NCBI RefSeq assembly: GCF_002860285.1
Contig: NZ_PGVF01000001.1
Coordinates: forward strand, 372,001 to 436,000
Source: Bacillus sp. M6-12
GTDB taxonomy: Bacteria > Bacillota > Bacilli > Bacillales > DSM-1321
Direction: 5' to 3'
Length of the DNA: 64,000 bases
A program made the position numbers and the translations under genes. The notes under the pieces are model-generated. The model was not told where the DNA came from. It searched no databases and was given only the letters and a program-made list of their open reading frames with translations. Shown in pieces: positions 15,774-23,110 of this stretch (positions within the stretch are counted from its first letter, which is position 1; every line of letters starts with the position of its first letter).

Positions 15774-16364
15774 CTATCCATTCAGAAGGTCTTTGTAAAA
15801 GTCTTGTGTACATAAATCTTCCCTAATAAAATTTTTATAGGAATAGATATGTTGATTTTTCATTTTGGAAATATTCTTCGTCATTCTGTTTTCTTTCATA
15901 ATTTCGTAATCTTTTCCGTACAATGAGTGTACTTTCTGAAATACTTCTTTTCTTTCTTCTTCTATTGCACCACAAATCATCACTTTCACTTCATTTGGTT
16001 GGAATGACATTTCATTCATTGCTACATATTCATGTATCTGAAGGTTTCGGGACTTTTCGAGTAATTCCCAATCATTGGAGTATTTTAAGTCCAGCCAATC
16101 TTCATACTCCATACAGTCACAATACTCATATATCTCTTTATTTTGACAAACCCAATCAAAATCATAATCTTTTACAGGGATTAATCGGGTATCAATATCC
16201 TTAAAAGCTAAAATGATTAAACCAAACTCATGAGCCATTGATATGTCAGGTGTAAAGGAGACATACGCATGTTTATGTTTTTTAATTTTTCGAGTACCAA
16301 TCAGCTTTCCTTTTTCTAAAATAGACCCAATAGAAGCAAAAGTTGTTCCATGATACAATATCAT
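15774..16364 (-). CDS. ADP-ribosyltransferase-fold-like protein, 196 aa
   Basis: I start at ATG 16364, eight bases after AAGGAG. MILYHGTTFASIGSILEKG followed by YVSFTPDISMAHEFG (about residues 33-47) matches the opening of ART-fold proteins of the H-Y-x type (KptA/DarT-like), where an HGT motif binds NAD and an aromatic-S-F-T/S segment follows. A later glutamate in the NEMSFQPNEVKVMICG stretch could be catalytic. It could ADP-ribosylate protein or nucleic acid, or be a non-catalytic relative. No obvious antitoxin adjoins it. Its terminator overlaps the stop codon. Confidence 0.55.
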   Translation of the reverse strand: MILYHGTTFASIGSILEKGKLIGTRKIKKHKHAYVSFTPDISMAHEFGLIILAFKDIDTRLIPVKDYDFDWVCQNKEIYEYCDCMEYEDWLDLKYSNDWELLEKSRNLQIHEYVAMNEMSFQPNEVKVMICGAIEEERKEVFQKVHSLYGKDYEIMKENRMTKNISKMKNQHIYSYKNFIREDLCTQDFYKDLLNG

Positions 16365-16528
16365 CCCACCATCTCCTTCCCCTTTATCATTTACCTTATA
16401 CAAAAAAGTTATTCTTTCTATGTGATTCTTATATTTATGTATTTTTCTTCAATATCGTTTGAAAACTAACCATATTTGAACTATTTAAAGTAAAAGGTCT
16501 TACCTTTTTAGTAAAACCTCTTACTTTC

Positions 16529-16795
16529 TTATGAAAAAATCATATAAATTACTAAAATAATTTCTAAAACTGCAATCGCTGTAAAACCAAACTTAAATGT
16601 AGCATGTTTCGTCTTGTGCTTAAATGACTTCATACCTAACCAAGTCCCTATTGCTCCACCTATTAAGGTGACTTTCCACAAAGTTGCTTCTGGAATGCGA
16701 TATTGTCCAGCTTTTGCTCGTTCTTTGTCACTATACATAATAAAATATCCATATAAGTTCATTACGATTAAATAGATTAACAAGATTTTTCCCAA
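16529..16795 (-). CDS. DUF1294 (YsdA-like) membrane protein, 88 aa
   Basis: The pattern MNLYGYFIMYSDKERAK, RIPEATLWKVTLIGGAIGTW and MKSFKHKTKHATF is diagnostic of DUF1294: a first helix, a DK..A....RipE..L......GG..G...gm..frHKt....F block and a final hydrophobic helix. Three membrane segments are visible. Family function is unknown. A TTG start is used. Confidence 0.85.
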   Translation of the reverse strand: MGKILLIYLIVMNLYGYFIMYSDKERAKAGQYRIPEATLWKVTLIGGAIGTWLGMKSFKHKTKHATFKFGFTAIAVLEIILVIYMIFS

Positions 16796-16939
16796 TTTTA
16801 TCCCTCTTTTCCTCCTATTTTTATATCTTATACAAAAAAAACAAATAAAAAAGAACGGAAAGACCCTTACCTTTTTGATATATATGATTAATACTTGCTC
16901 CTTTAGGAGAGCTTAATAATAATGAAAAGGAGTGATATT

Positions 16940-17131
16940 ATGTTGCCACATTTAGCTCAACATATATTGATTTGGGTTGGTGGAATTTCATTGGGATTAC
17001 TTATCGGTAGTTGGGGAACTATCACTTTGATTAACAAAGTCAATAATGACCAAGAATTTTTAAAAGCCTATCAAAAAATATATCCTGATAGGGTGTTGAC
17101 CGTTATAAAGCAAAAAAAAGAGAGGAAATAA
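16940..17131 (+). CDS. single-pass membrane protein, 63 aa
   Basis: ATG 16940 has AAAAGGAG seven bases upstream; ATG 16922 precedes that site. One long hydrophobic segment (about residues 5-30, with GGxxxG) is followed by a basic cytoplasmic-type tail ending KQKKERK. Function unknown. Confidence 0.65.
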   Translation: MLPHLAQHILIWVGGISLGLLIGSWGTITLINKVNNDQEFLKAYQKIYPDRVLTVIKQKKERK

Positions 17132-17141
17132 TCCTCTCTTT
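17117..17141. terminator. Bidirectional terminator
   Basis: AAAGAGAGGA pairs with TCCTCTCTTT between the convergent 16940 and 17145 genes and overlaps the end of the plus-strand CDS. Confidence 0.75.
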
Positions 17142-17144
17142 CTT

Positions 17145-17429
17145 CTATTCTTTCATCCAGCCTGAACCTTTGCATGTTGAACAGGCTCTACGCATATCTC
17201 CACCTGAACCATTACAGTCATCACAGGCATGACCATTGTTTTTAGCTTTTTTGTCTTTTAATACTTTTCCAGTACCAATGACCAACACTTTTCCTTCTTG
17301 GGGTACAACCGTTTCTATCTTTTTAATCTCAATTTCCGTATCCTGGTATTCAACTAATGAACCAACAGAAACAAATTGAGGATATTTAACCAAAACTTCA
17401 AATTCTACAACTAAGCCTTTTTTCAACAT
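17145..17429 (-). CDS. DnaJ-type zinc-finger protein, 94 aa
   Basis: The last ~25 residues contain CDDCNGSGGD and CSTCKGSGW, two CxxCxGxG motifs as in the DnaJ central zinc domain; two motifs would bind one zinc ion. The preceding ~65 residues are beta-rich (VVEFEVLVKYPQFVSVGSLV) with no J domain. ATG 17429 follows AAAGGGGA. Possibly a chaperone-like or RNA/protein-binding factor. Confidence 0.7.
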   Translation of the reverse strand: MLKKGLVVEFEVLVKYPQFVSVGSLVEYQDTEIEIKKIETVVPQEGKVLVIGTGKVLKDKKAKNNGHACDDCNGSGGDMRRACSTCKGSGWMKE

Positions 17430-17476
17430 ATAGACTTCCCCTTTCAATCTTCACCTTTTATTTGTACTTTCCTTTT

Positions 17477-17695
17477 TTACGCAATTTTCTCTTCGCCAAA
17501 ATGATGTTCATGTATTACCTGTTGTTCTAACATCACACGTTCAAAGCACTTATCTCCACGAATTTTGATTTTCTTTAATTTTGTCGTGTTCATCTTCCCT
17601 GTCATTTGTGCTTCTAACTCCAGGACTTCTATTTCTAAACGAAGAATTTCATCTTCTTTCTTTAATTTTAAAATCGCAAGTTATGTCTGTGTCAT
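17477..17695 (-). pseudogene. Decayed paralogue of the 15318 gene (nonsense at codon 5)
   Basis: ATG 17695 opens a 73-codon frame that reads MTQT, then TAA, then continues LAILKLKKEDEILRLEIEVL and on to GEEKIA. The intact copy has GAA (Glu) at the same codon, so a single G-to-T change created the stop. Start, ribosome binding site and leader are conserved, so the disruption looks recent. No good downstream start restores the frame. Either a pseudogene or a sequencing error. Confidence 0.75.
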
Positions 17696-17723
17696 TTTCT
17701 TATCCTCCAGTATGTTTTCTAAA

Positions 17724-17759
17724 AAGAAACCCAAATATATAAATTTCTTATATTGTAGA
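17724..17759 (-). promoter_or_regulatory. Duplicated promoter/leader of the 17695 pseudogene
   Basis: TACAAT is followed by ATATAAGAAATTT and a short hairpin AAGAAA / TTTCTT (rc of 17744-17749 and 17724-17729) with TTTGGG in the loop, closely parallel to 15565-15603. Confidence 0.5.
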
Positions 17760-17828
17760 AAGAAAAAGAGGTCATTATGCTTTTGTACATCCAGTCCTAA
17801 TACGGTTTAGAGTTATTCTTTATTTGCA

Positions 17829-17856
17829 AATAAAAAAGAAGAGGAATTACCCTCTC
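17829..17856 (-). terminator. Rho-independent terminator (minus strand)
   Basis: On the minus strand GGAGAGGGTAATTCCTCTTC forms a short stem-loop followed by six Ts. Its presence implies a minus-strand transcript entering from the right. Confidence 0.6.
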
Positions 17857-17858
17857 CT

Positions 17859-17972
17859 TCATGGTCTTGCATGGGTTTGTTGATATAGATGTTGATTTGT
17901 TGCTTGCACCAACTGAAATCTTGAAATATTCGATTCTTTCATATGGATTTCCTGGTGAAACGCATTAATCAT
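17859..17972 (-). CDS. small peptide, 37 aa
   Basis: ATG 17972 (or GTG 17975) opens a frame beginning MINAFHQEIHMKESN and ending QTHARP just before the terminator at 17829-17856. The ribosome binding site is weak. I call it because a terminator needs a transcript and no other frame fits. Confidence 0.35.
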   Translation of the reverse strand: MINAFHQEIHMKESNISRFQLVQATNQHLYQQTHARP

Positions 17973-18052
17973 CACCACAAAATATATCAAACATAACCAT
18001 CTTTTCGTTCAATGACTCTCCAATCTATCTTTTTCTCTCCTTTAATTCTTAT

Positions 18053-18205
18053 CTATTTCTGTGTTTTCTCCGTTTTTTTCTTTTTCTCATTCTTTTTCTC
18101 TGATGAATCCTCTAAATCAAAATGGTCTCTGGTATCAGGGAATATCATCATAAAGGAAAACAAGGCTACACCAACTATATACATGACTAATTCGCTTATA
18201 TCCAT
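18053..18205 (-). CDS. small single-pass membrane protein, 50 aa
   Basis: ATG 18205 has AAAGGAAG seven bases upstream. Residues 6-22 (LVMYIVGVALFSFMMIF) are hydrophobic, followed by an acidic then lysine-rich tail (EKKNEKKKKTEKTQK). The good ribosome binding site supports it over two longer overlapping frames. Function unknown. Confidence 0.6.
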   Translation of the reverse strand: MDISELVMYIVGVALFSFMMIFPDTRDHFDLEDSSEKKNEKKKKTEKTQK

Positions 18206-18290
18206 TGTTAATCTTCCTTTCTCTCATTTTTATATGATAGTAGAACCATTCGTTTACCATAACTTCAATGATTTTGAACCCCTTACCAAT

Positions 18291-18312
18291 AAAAAAAGAC
18301 CCTTTATGGTCT
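18291..18312 (-). terminator. Rho-independent terminator
   Basis: AGACC pairs with GGTCT and runs into seven minus-strand Ts, four bases past the methyltransferase stop. Confidence 0.8.
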
Positions 18313-18315
18313 CCT

Positions 18316-18876
18316 TTATGACAATTGACAGCAGAATACATACGCTGGTGGCATATTTATCAGTTCTCTTTTTACCTGAATGGTTTCAAAATACTGTTGA
18401 ATAAAGTCCTTTTTCAATAACGTATATTGAAAGGTGATAAACTTCCCTTCTTCTCCTAAAATCTCTTTTGTTTTGTTTAGAATATTACTGGATACAGCTT
18501 TAGGCAAACTGGCAAATGGAAGACCTGAAACCACATAATCTACTTGGTTGATATTGTGTTCTTCTAAATAGTGGTCAATCTTTTCTGCAGAATCATGAAC
18601 GATATATAAGTTTTTCTCTCCTTTATATCTCTTTTGTAATAACTCACAAAATTCATGATTATGTTCTATTAGGATGACAACCGTTTCTTTCTTTCTATTT
18701 TTCAAGATTTGCTCTGTAAAAACACCAGTGCCAGGGCCATACTCGACTATACATTTTGCATGTTCAAACTCCACATTTTCCATCATTTTTTTGGCTAACT
18801 TTTTTGAACTTGGAAGAACTGCTCCCACTGTTCTTGGTTTTAATAGATATTGAATCACAAATAATAAATTCTTCAT
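18316..18876 (-). CDS. SAM-dependent methyltransferase, COG3963-like, 186 aa
   Basis: KPRTVGAVLPSSKKLAKKM followed by IVEYGPGTGVFT (about residues 43-54) is the N-terminal signature and SAM-binding motif I of the COG3963 phospholipid N-methyltransferase/rRNA-dimethylase-like group. DYVVSGLPFASLP (about 114-126) fits motif IV (NxPF/GLPF). The length of about 186 residues is usual. A lipid or rRNA-like substrate is possible; the SGLPF form favours the COG3963 group over KsgA/Erm. ATG 18876 follows GAGGAGG. Confidence 0.8.
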   Translation of the reverse strand: MKNLLFVIQYLLKPRTVGAVLPSSKKLAKKMMENVEFEHAKCIVEYGPGTGVFTEQILKNRKKETVVILIEHNHEFCELLQKRYKGEKNLYIVHDSAEKIDHYLEEHNINQVDYVVSGLPFASLPKAVSSNILNKTKEILGEEGKFITFQYTLLKKDFIQQYFETIQVKRELINMPPAYVFCCQLS

Positions 18877-19000
18877 AAATACCTCCTCTTAATTTTCATT
18901 ATAATCAGCGTATCCGCAAAAATAAGGCAGGAGGTTATTTACGAATGTTTAGCAAACACGATTATCCTGTCAGTTTAATTTGGATATGGATATGTAGAGG

Positions 19001-19020
19001 AAAAAGACCACGAAAGGTCT
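19001..19020 (-). terminator. Rho-independent terminator
   Basis: AGACC pairs with GGTCT with a minus-strand T tract, ending the 19028-19811 operon. Confidence 0.75.
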
Positions 19021-19027
19021 CTTATCC

Positions 19028-19408
19028 TTAAATTGATAGAGGCGTTAAGCTGTCACACCATTTACAAAAGGCTTTAATAATAGGAGCAATATTTTTAGAG
19101 TCTAATTCTCCACCGAAACCAATAAAACCATCACGATTGAATGAAATTGCTTCTCTTCCTTCAAAATAACTGCCTTTTACTCTTAGATAAGCATATTGGA
19201 AACCAGTTCTTTTTAAGATTTTCACATCTCTCACTCTTGGCTTCCGAATGGTCATTCCCATTGATTCGGCATGTTCACCACCATGTAAGCGGTAATCTTC
19301 TAATGACTCTCCCAATAAAGTTACTAACCTATTAATATCTCCTTCTTTTATATCCTGATAGGTTAAACCTTTATTTTTGAAATAAGCTCTTGCTTCATCT
19401 CTTGTCAT
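19028..19408 (-). CDS. hypothetical protein, 126 aa
   Basis: ATG 19408 has AAAGGAG upstream. Helical N-terminus (TRDEARAYFKNKGL) and a beta-rich middle (YLRVKGSYFEGREAISFN, GFIGFGGELD). I do not recognise the domain; the style resembles phage-encoded hypotheticals. It lies 14 bases after the DUF7768-like gene. Confidence 0.65.
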   Translation of the reverse strand: MTRDEARAYFKNKGLTYQDIKEGDINRLVTLLGESLEDYRLHGGEHAESMGMTIRKPRVRDVKILKRTGFQYAYLRVKGSYFEGREAISFNRDGFIGFGGELDSKNIAPIIKAFCKWCDSLTPLSI

Positions 19409-19421
19409 ATTGCTTTCTCCT

Positions 19422-19811
19422 TTATCGTGCCACGTTTTTCAAGAATTGTTCTTCACATTCTTTTACGGTTAAAGAACCAGCAAATTCAGGTAAGCTACGG
19501 AACTCAAGCATTCTACCTTCTTTGATTGCACGTTCAATTCCATATGTCATGCCACGACTAATTCCTTTGTCAATATACACAACGGTCTTTTCAGCGACCT
19601 TTCCCCAAGCTAATCCTGCCTCAATTCCATGTTGTCTTTCTTCTGGTATATCATCATTTAAGATTCCATCTTGGGTATAAAGTAAATGGGAAGCAATTGG
19701 GGCTTCACCACGTAGCAAACTATCTCTTACTGCCATTCGTGCATAATAAATGTTCGCTTCTACTTCTCCTGCAAATGGGCTTTCCATAATAACTAATTGA
19801 TTTTCTCTCAT
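19422..19811 (-). CDS. SLOG/DUF7768-like nucleoside-binding protein, 129 aa
   Basis: VIMESPFAGEVEANIYYAR (about residues 7-25) and EAGLAWGKVAEKTVVYIDKG with GMTYGIERA match a phage-common Rossmann-like domain related to nucleoside 2-deoxyribosyltransferases and SLOG proteins (DUF7768/DUF4406 type), where sPfag....n..yar opens the nucleotide pocket. Ligand and reaction are unknown. ATG 19811 follows AAAGGAGAG; the leader carries a TACAAG/CTTGTA hairpin with AGGATT in the loop. Confidence 0.6.
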   Translation of the reverse strand: MRENQLVIMESPFAGEVEANIYYARMAVRDSLLRGEAPIASHLLYTQDGILNDDIPEERQHGIEAGLAWGKVAEKTVVYIDKGISRGMTYGIERAIKEGRMLEFRSLPEFAGSLTVKECEEQFLKNVAR

Positions 19812-19923
19812 AAATATCTCTCCTTTTTTAGTTTTACAAGTGTAATCCTCATTTCTAATAGCTTGTATATTTTACGTGAAGTCTAAGTCTTTTATAAAAC
19901 AACAATTCAACGCATAGAAAAGA

Positions 19924-19940
19924 GCTACCTTATTGGTAGC
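19924..19940 (-). terminator. Rho-independent terminator
   Basis: GCTACC pairs with GGTAGC just past the 19941 stop, with TCTTTT on the minus strand. Confidence 0.65.
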
Positions 19941-20192
19941 CTATTCATCTTCATTGGATTGCTCGATTATTTTTGCTTTGGTCAACCATCCAAGCATAGG
20001 GTCTACTTTCCAATAATAGTTACCCATTTCATCGTACTCATATCCTTTTGCTGATAAAAAACGGAAAGCTATTTCTCGATTTTTGAAAACTTTTTCTGTT
20101 TTTCTCCCCATTTGTTCAATTTCTATAGTTGTCATTTCAATATGTTTCAAATCTCCATTACCGCCATTTAACTGAACCACCATTTTCTGCAC
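19941..20192 (-). CDS. hypothetical protein, 83 aa or shorter
   Basis: The frame overlaps the end of the upstream gene by 35 bases. The full-length start has no clear ribosome binding site; a TTG at codon 15 (reading MKHIEMTT) lies just after GGAG and would avoid most of the overlap. The body is polar with aromatic pairs (GYEYDEMGNYYWKVD). Translational coupling is likely. Confidence 0.55.
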   Translation of the reverse strand: MQKMVVQLNGGNGDLKHIEMTTIEIEQMGRKTEKVFKNREIAFRFLSAKGYEYDEMGNYYWKVDPMLGWLTKAKIIEQSNEDE

Positions 20193-20580
20193 AATCTTTA
20201 AAAATATTTTTTAAGTCAGAAAACATTGCACAGTCTGACCTTCCTGCATATCCATAGCAAATATCGTCATTATAATCTTTGATTTTTTCGTAAATCTGTT
20301 TTGCTTGGTGTTGGTCAATAGAACCTTCACAATCAGATTGATAACAAAAATTAGCGATTTCAACCGTTATTACATTGGCTTCAAGTAGTTTGTCTGTTTT
20401 TGCGTTATAGGTTTTGTAAAAAGCATCTCGTTCTCCATAAATAAACATTGCTTTATCTAACTCTTCATAATGATTTCCGAACTCTGAATTAGAAAGGGTT
20501 GCTACCTTTTTTCTAAATCGACCAAAGCCACCATATCCGATATCTGCACTAAAATTTTTAGATTTAATCGTGATTCCCAT
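20158..20580 (-). CDS. hypothetical protein, 140 aa
   Basis: ATG 20580 follows AAGGGGGA. The N-terminus (MGITIKSKNFSADIGYGGFGRFRKK in part) and the cysteine-containing middle (ANFCYQSDCEGS, DDICYGYAGRSDCAMF) are distinctive, and I have the impression of a phage-type hypothetical family, but no function is known to me. Operon with 19941. Confidence 0.65.
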   Translation of the reverse strand: MGITIKSKNFSADIGYGGFGRFRKKVATLSNSEFGNHYEELDKAMFIYGERDAFYKTYNAKTDKLLEANVITVEIANFCYQSDCEGSIDQHQAKQIYEKIKDYNDDICYGYAGRSDCAMFSDLKNIFKDCAENGGSVKWR

Positions 20581-20626
20581 TAAAATTCCCCCTTAAATTT
20601 ACTTCCTAATATACTTCAATGGTTTA

Positions 20627-20830
20627 TTAAAACCATTTGTGCCAAGTAGCCCAAAAGGTCTTTTTCCACTTTCCATTCACGTACTCGTACCCATCTATAT
20701 AACACTTACCATTAATGGTTGTGATATTTCTCCCCTTCATATTTGGAGGAAATGCGACAACTTCACTCCCAAGAATCACTGTTCTATTTTTTTGATTGAC
20801 AATGACACTGCCACTGCTAAATGCCCCCAT
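20627..20830 (-). CDS. hypothetical protein, 67 aa
   Basis: ATG 20830 has GTGAGGTGA upstream. Small beta-rich protein (GSVIVNQKNRTVILGSEVV) with a tryptophan-rich end (WKKTFWATWHKWF). Not recognised. Confidence 0.6.
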   Translation of the reverse strand: MGAFSSGSVIVNQKNRTVILGSEVVAFPPNMKGRNITTINGKCYIDGYEYVNGKWKKTFWATWHKWF

Positions 20831-20893
20831 AATATCACCTCACTGATTTGAACTTTCGATTTCATAGAAATCCATTATCTTCAGACATATTAC

Positions 20894-21184
20894 TTAAATT
20901 GATTTCCCATCAACCATTTCCTTCATAATCGGAACGAACGCCAAAGTCATTAACTTTATCGCTAACGAATCTCCGTCTATTGGCTGTGCAAATGTTGTTC
21001 CATCTATATCAGGCATGACAATCCAGAAATCACTTGGAGATTCCCTTGTATCATTGTTTACAAGCAAGTCATACTTTCCATATACACGAATAGGGTAGTC
21101 TTTTCCTAAAGAGGGATTATACAAATCATATGAAACGCCAACTTTGTTGATTAATTTATAATTTTTACCTTCTTCTAAATTCAT
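20894..21184 (-). CDS. hypothetical protein, 96 aa
   Basis: ATG 21184 follows AAAGGATAGG. Soluble, with mixed strands and a hydrophobic C-terminal segment (LAIKLMTLAFVPIMKEMV) too polar to be a sure membrane helix. Not recognised. Confidence 0.6.
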   Translation of the reverse strand: MNLEEGKNYKLINKVGVSYDLYNPSLGKDYPIRVYGKYDLLVNNDTRESPSDFWIVMPDIDGTTFAQPIDGDSLAIKLMTLAFVPIMKEMVDGKSI

Positions 21185-21266
21185 GTTTATTCCTATCCTT
21201 TCAAAAGATATTTAAAATAGATGTTGTGCGATTATATGTAAAAAGGGAGACATTTCTGTTCCCCTT

Positions 21267-21821
21267 TTATGCAATGGCTTGTATGCTGTTATCTTCAATC
21301 AAACTTAATTTAAAGCGAATGGCTTCTTCTTTTGCGTTATCAAGACCTTTAAACTCTCTTGCATTAAAGCTAATCCATTCCTTTTTATTTGATTCTGAAT
21401 TTGTAAATTGCACTTTAAATCCAGTTACTTTTCCACTTTTTTGTTTGATTTCATATATCCCACAAATCAAATCCTCTCCATGCTTAGAGATTTGTTGTTT
21501 GTAGTCACGTTTCCCTGCTACATAAATGTTATTTCGCAAAAAATTGTGGTTGTTTCTATCACGATGTTCCACACGTTTTCCAGTTTCTTGAACATTCAAG
21601 AGCCATCTTCCCAATGGAATAGAAGTGCGGTCAATGGTTGTATAAGGAATAATCTTTTTATTCCCCTCTCTCCCAACAGCCATTAAGCCCCAATGTACTT
21701 TGGATACATTCTCATAATCCTCTTTTTCCAGAACAATTGTTGCTTCGTGTTTTAAACCGTAGATATACAACAGAACATGGTCTTTCATTACCACAAATTT
21801 GTTCAGGTATTTCTTCTCCAT
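21267..21821 (-). CDS. HNH endonuclease with AP2-like C-terminus, 184 aa
   Basis: IPLGRWLLNVQETGKRVEHRDRNN followed by NFLRNNIYVAGKRDYKQQ (about residues 69-110, read in two parts) is an HNH/homing core: a conserved His in VEHRD, Asn in RNN and the N..va....N-like end. The C-terminal ~70 residues (GIYEIKQKSGKVTGFKVQ) resemble the AP2/ERF-like DNA-binding strands often fused to HNH homing enzymes. It is free-standing and is the last gene before the long regulatory gap. ATG 21821 follows AAAAGGAGAG. Confidence 0.75.
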   Translation of the reverse strand: MEKKYLNKFVVMKDHVLLYIYGLKHEATIVLEKEDYENVSKVHWGLMAVGREGNKKIIPYTTIDRTSIPLGRWLLNVQETGKRVEHRDRNNHNFLRNNIYVAGKRDYKQQISKHGEDLICGIYEIKQKSGKVTGFKVQFTNSESNKKEWISFNAREFKGLDNAKEEAIRFKLSLIEDNSIQAIA

Positions 21822-21873
21822 GTTTAAAATCTCTCCTTTTTATCAGTAAAAAACCTTATTATTTATTTCAATC

Positions 21874-21907
21874 GAAATCCTGCTTTGTCAAAATTCTTTA
21901 TATTATA
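21874..21907 (-). promoter_or_regulatory. Promoter and AGGATT leader of the HNH gene
   Basis: TATAATATAAAGAATTTTG starts at 21907 on the minus strand and is followed about 20 nt later by CAGGATTTC (rc of about 21874-21882), the same order as at 35137-35170. Confidence 0.5.
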
Positions 21908-21972
21908 TTCAACCCATTAATTTACTATTGATATTTTTGGTTCAATATCTTATCTTTAGTGTACCTTATTTT

Positions 21973-21988
21973 ATTGACTAAAGTCAAT
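21973..21988. promoter_or_regulatory. Perfect copy of the operator-like repeat
   Basis: ATTGACTAAAGTCAAT is a perfect 7-2-7 inverted repeat in the 624-bp gap between the HNH gene and the secreted paralogues. Neither strand shows a good -10 at 17 bp, so here it may act only as a binding site. Confidence 0.55.
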
Positions 21989-22020
21989 GATTTATGGGGA
22001 AATTTTCTGTGAACTTTAAA

Positions 22021-22057
22021 TTGGAATAGGTTGGGTTCATATCCAACAGCCTTCCAA
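22021..22057. repeat. Nested inverted repeat
   Basis: TTGGAA (22021-22026) and GTTGG (22030-22034) are mirrored by CCAAC (22043-22047) and TTCCAA (22052-22057), giving a two-step stem with a small internal loop. It lies far upstream of the 22446 gene and could be a protein site or part of a structured RNA. Confidence 0.55.
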
Positions 22058-22230
22058 AACACTTATATCAATATAGCAAATGCGTTACGATATCCGACTT
22101 ATTCAAGCAAATGCTGTATGGTATCAAACAATATTTTGTTATATTATTGGTTCATAGTTGTTATATTAATAAAAGTTTTATAGAAAGAAAATAAAGAACT
22201 TCAATTTTATGTCAGTTTTCATATCAGACT

Positions 22231-22246
22231 ATTGAATATAGTCAAT
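22231..22246. promoter_or_regulatory. Copy of the operator-like repeat
   Basis: ATTGAATATAGTCAAT lies 200 bp upstream of the 22446 gene, the second copy in this gap. Confidence 0.5.
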
Positions 22247-22320
22247 TAAAATAGGGAGAGGGAAACAAGAGACACCTCTAAACAGAATAAAAAAGGGATA
22301 TAAATAATTGGCAAAATTTG

Positions 22321-22384
22321 TTGACAATATTCGACAACATTTGAGGTATTTAGTGGAATCATCTATAAGTAGCACGTATATAAT
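22321..22384 (+). promoter_or_regulatory. Promoter region of the secreted-paralogue operon
   Basis: Candidate elements are TTGACA (22321-22326) inside an imperfect inverted repeat with CGACAAC, TTGAGG (22341-22346) with TATAAG (22364-22369) after 17 bp, and TATAAT at 22379-22384. The leader to 22446 is at least 50 nt long. Which -10 is used cannot be told by eye. Confidence 0.5.
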
Positions 22385-22445
22385 AACAATTTACTTTATA
22401 TAAAAAACCAAAATAAAAAAACATTTAAGAGGAGGAAAATATATT

Positions 22446-23036
22446 ATGAAAAAGAATAAAGCATTACAAACAGGATTAGCACTTGCAATTATGGGTGGTG
22501 TTGTAGCACCTACTTTCGCTCACGCAACTGAGGTGACACCAGCTCAATCAAATCAAACAACAAAGGTGGTTGGAACTTTTGAAGCAACGACTTTAGATGT
22601 TGCGATTCCAGCAGTAAGCACATTCCTTTATAACCCAAACACTGAGGAAATGACTGCTCAAAACATGAACATGGCATCTCGTACAAATGCACCAGTTTAT
22701 ATGACTATGAAAGGAATTGAAGTTTCTACAGAATCTACTTGGACACCAAGCCTTGTAGCTCCTGACAAATACACTGTTGAAGGTTGGAAGAACTTAACCA
22801 AAGCTGAAACTCAAACAAACGTAGCTCTTGGTTTATTCGCTAACCAAGATGCTGATTATTTAACTGGTATCTTAAACAACAACCTATGGAGCACTTCAAT
22901 TGGTGGAGGACAAAAAGTTGGGGTTATCAAAGCAAATCAATCCGTTGATGTAAAACCAACATTAAAAGCTGGTACAGCGATTAATGCTCAACAAGTTCTA
23001 ACATCTAACTACGTGTTTGAGTTTGGATTAGAATAA
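22446..23036 (+). CDS. secreted paralogue A, 196 aa
   Basis: A signal peptide (MKKNKALQTG, then a hydrophobic core) ends with an AHA-type site near residue 27. The mature ~165 residues (VVGTFEATTLDVAIP, SRTNAPVYMTMKGIEV, ending SNYVFEFGLE) are about 60% identical by eye to the C-terminal domain of the next gene. There are no cysteines, no LPxTG motif and no lipobox. A beta-sandwich surface or fibre-forming subunit is inference from the strand pattern and the short conserved C-terminal strand. GAGGAGG precedes the ATG. A SecA-family ATPase is encoded 2.7 kb away. Confidence 0.8.
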   Translation: MKKNKALQTGLALAIMGGVVAPTFAHATEVTPAQSNQTTKVVGTFEATTLDVAIPAVSTFLYNPNTEEMTAQNMNMASRTNAPVYMTMKGIEVSTESTWTPSLVAPDKYTVEGWKNLTKAETQTNVALGLFANQDADYLTGILNNNLWSTSIGGGQKVGVIKANQSVDVKPTLKAGTAINAQQVLTSNYVFEFGLE

Positions 23037-23053
23037 TCAAGCAACACCTAAGA

Positions 23054-23083
23054 AGGGCTAAGACAATTTCTTAGCTCTTTTTT
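23054..23083 (+). terminator. Intercistronic hairpin/terminator
   Basis: GGGCTAAG pairs with CTTAGCTC and runs into seven Ts. It may attenuate read-through, so that paralogue A is made in excess over paralogue B. Confidence 0.65.
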
Positions 23084-23110
23084 TATGAATCTTATTAAGG
23101 AGGAAAAAAA

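Noticed and set aside
18135..18341. 68-residue minus-strand frame overlapping 18053-18205 and the 18316 gene
   Set aside because: No ribosome binding site; it crosses a terminator and overlaps two better supported genes.
18012..18404. 130-residue plus-strand frame rich in Phe/Ser
   Set aside because: Antisense to the small membrane protein at 18053 and the methyltransferase end; composition is that of a reverse-strand shadow.
6164..19020. Recurring AGACC/GGTCT stems considered as an interspersed repeat family
   Set aside because: Each lies right after a gene end and has a T tract; they are ordinary terminators with a favoured stem.
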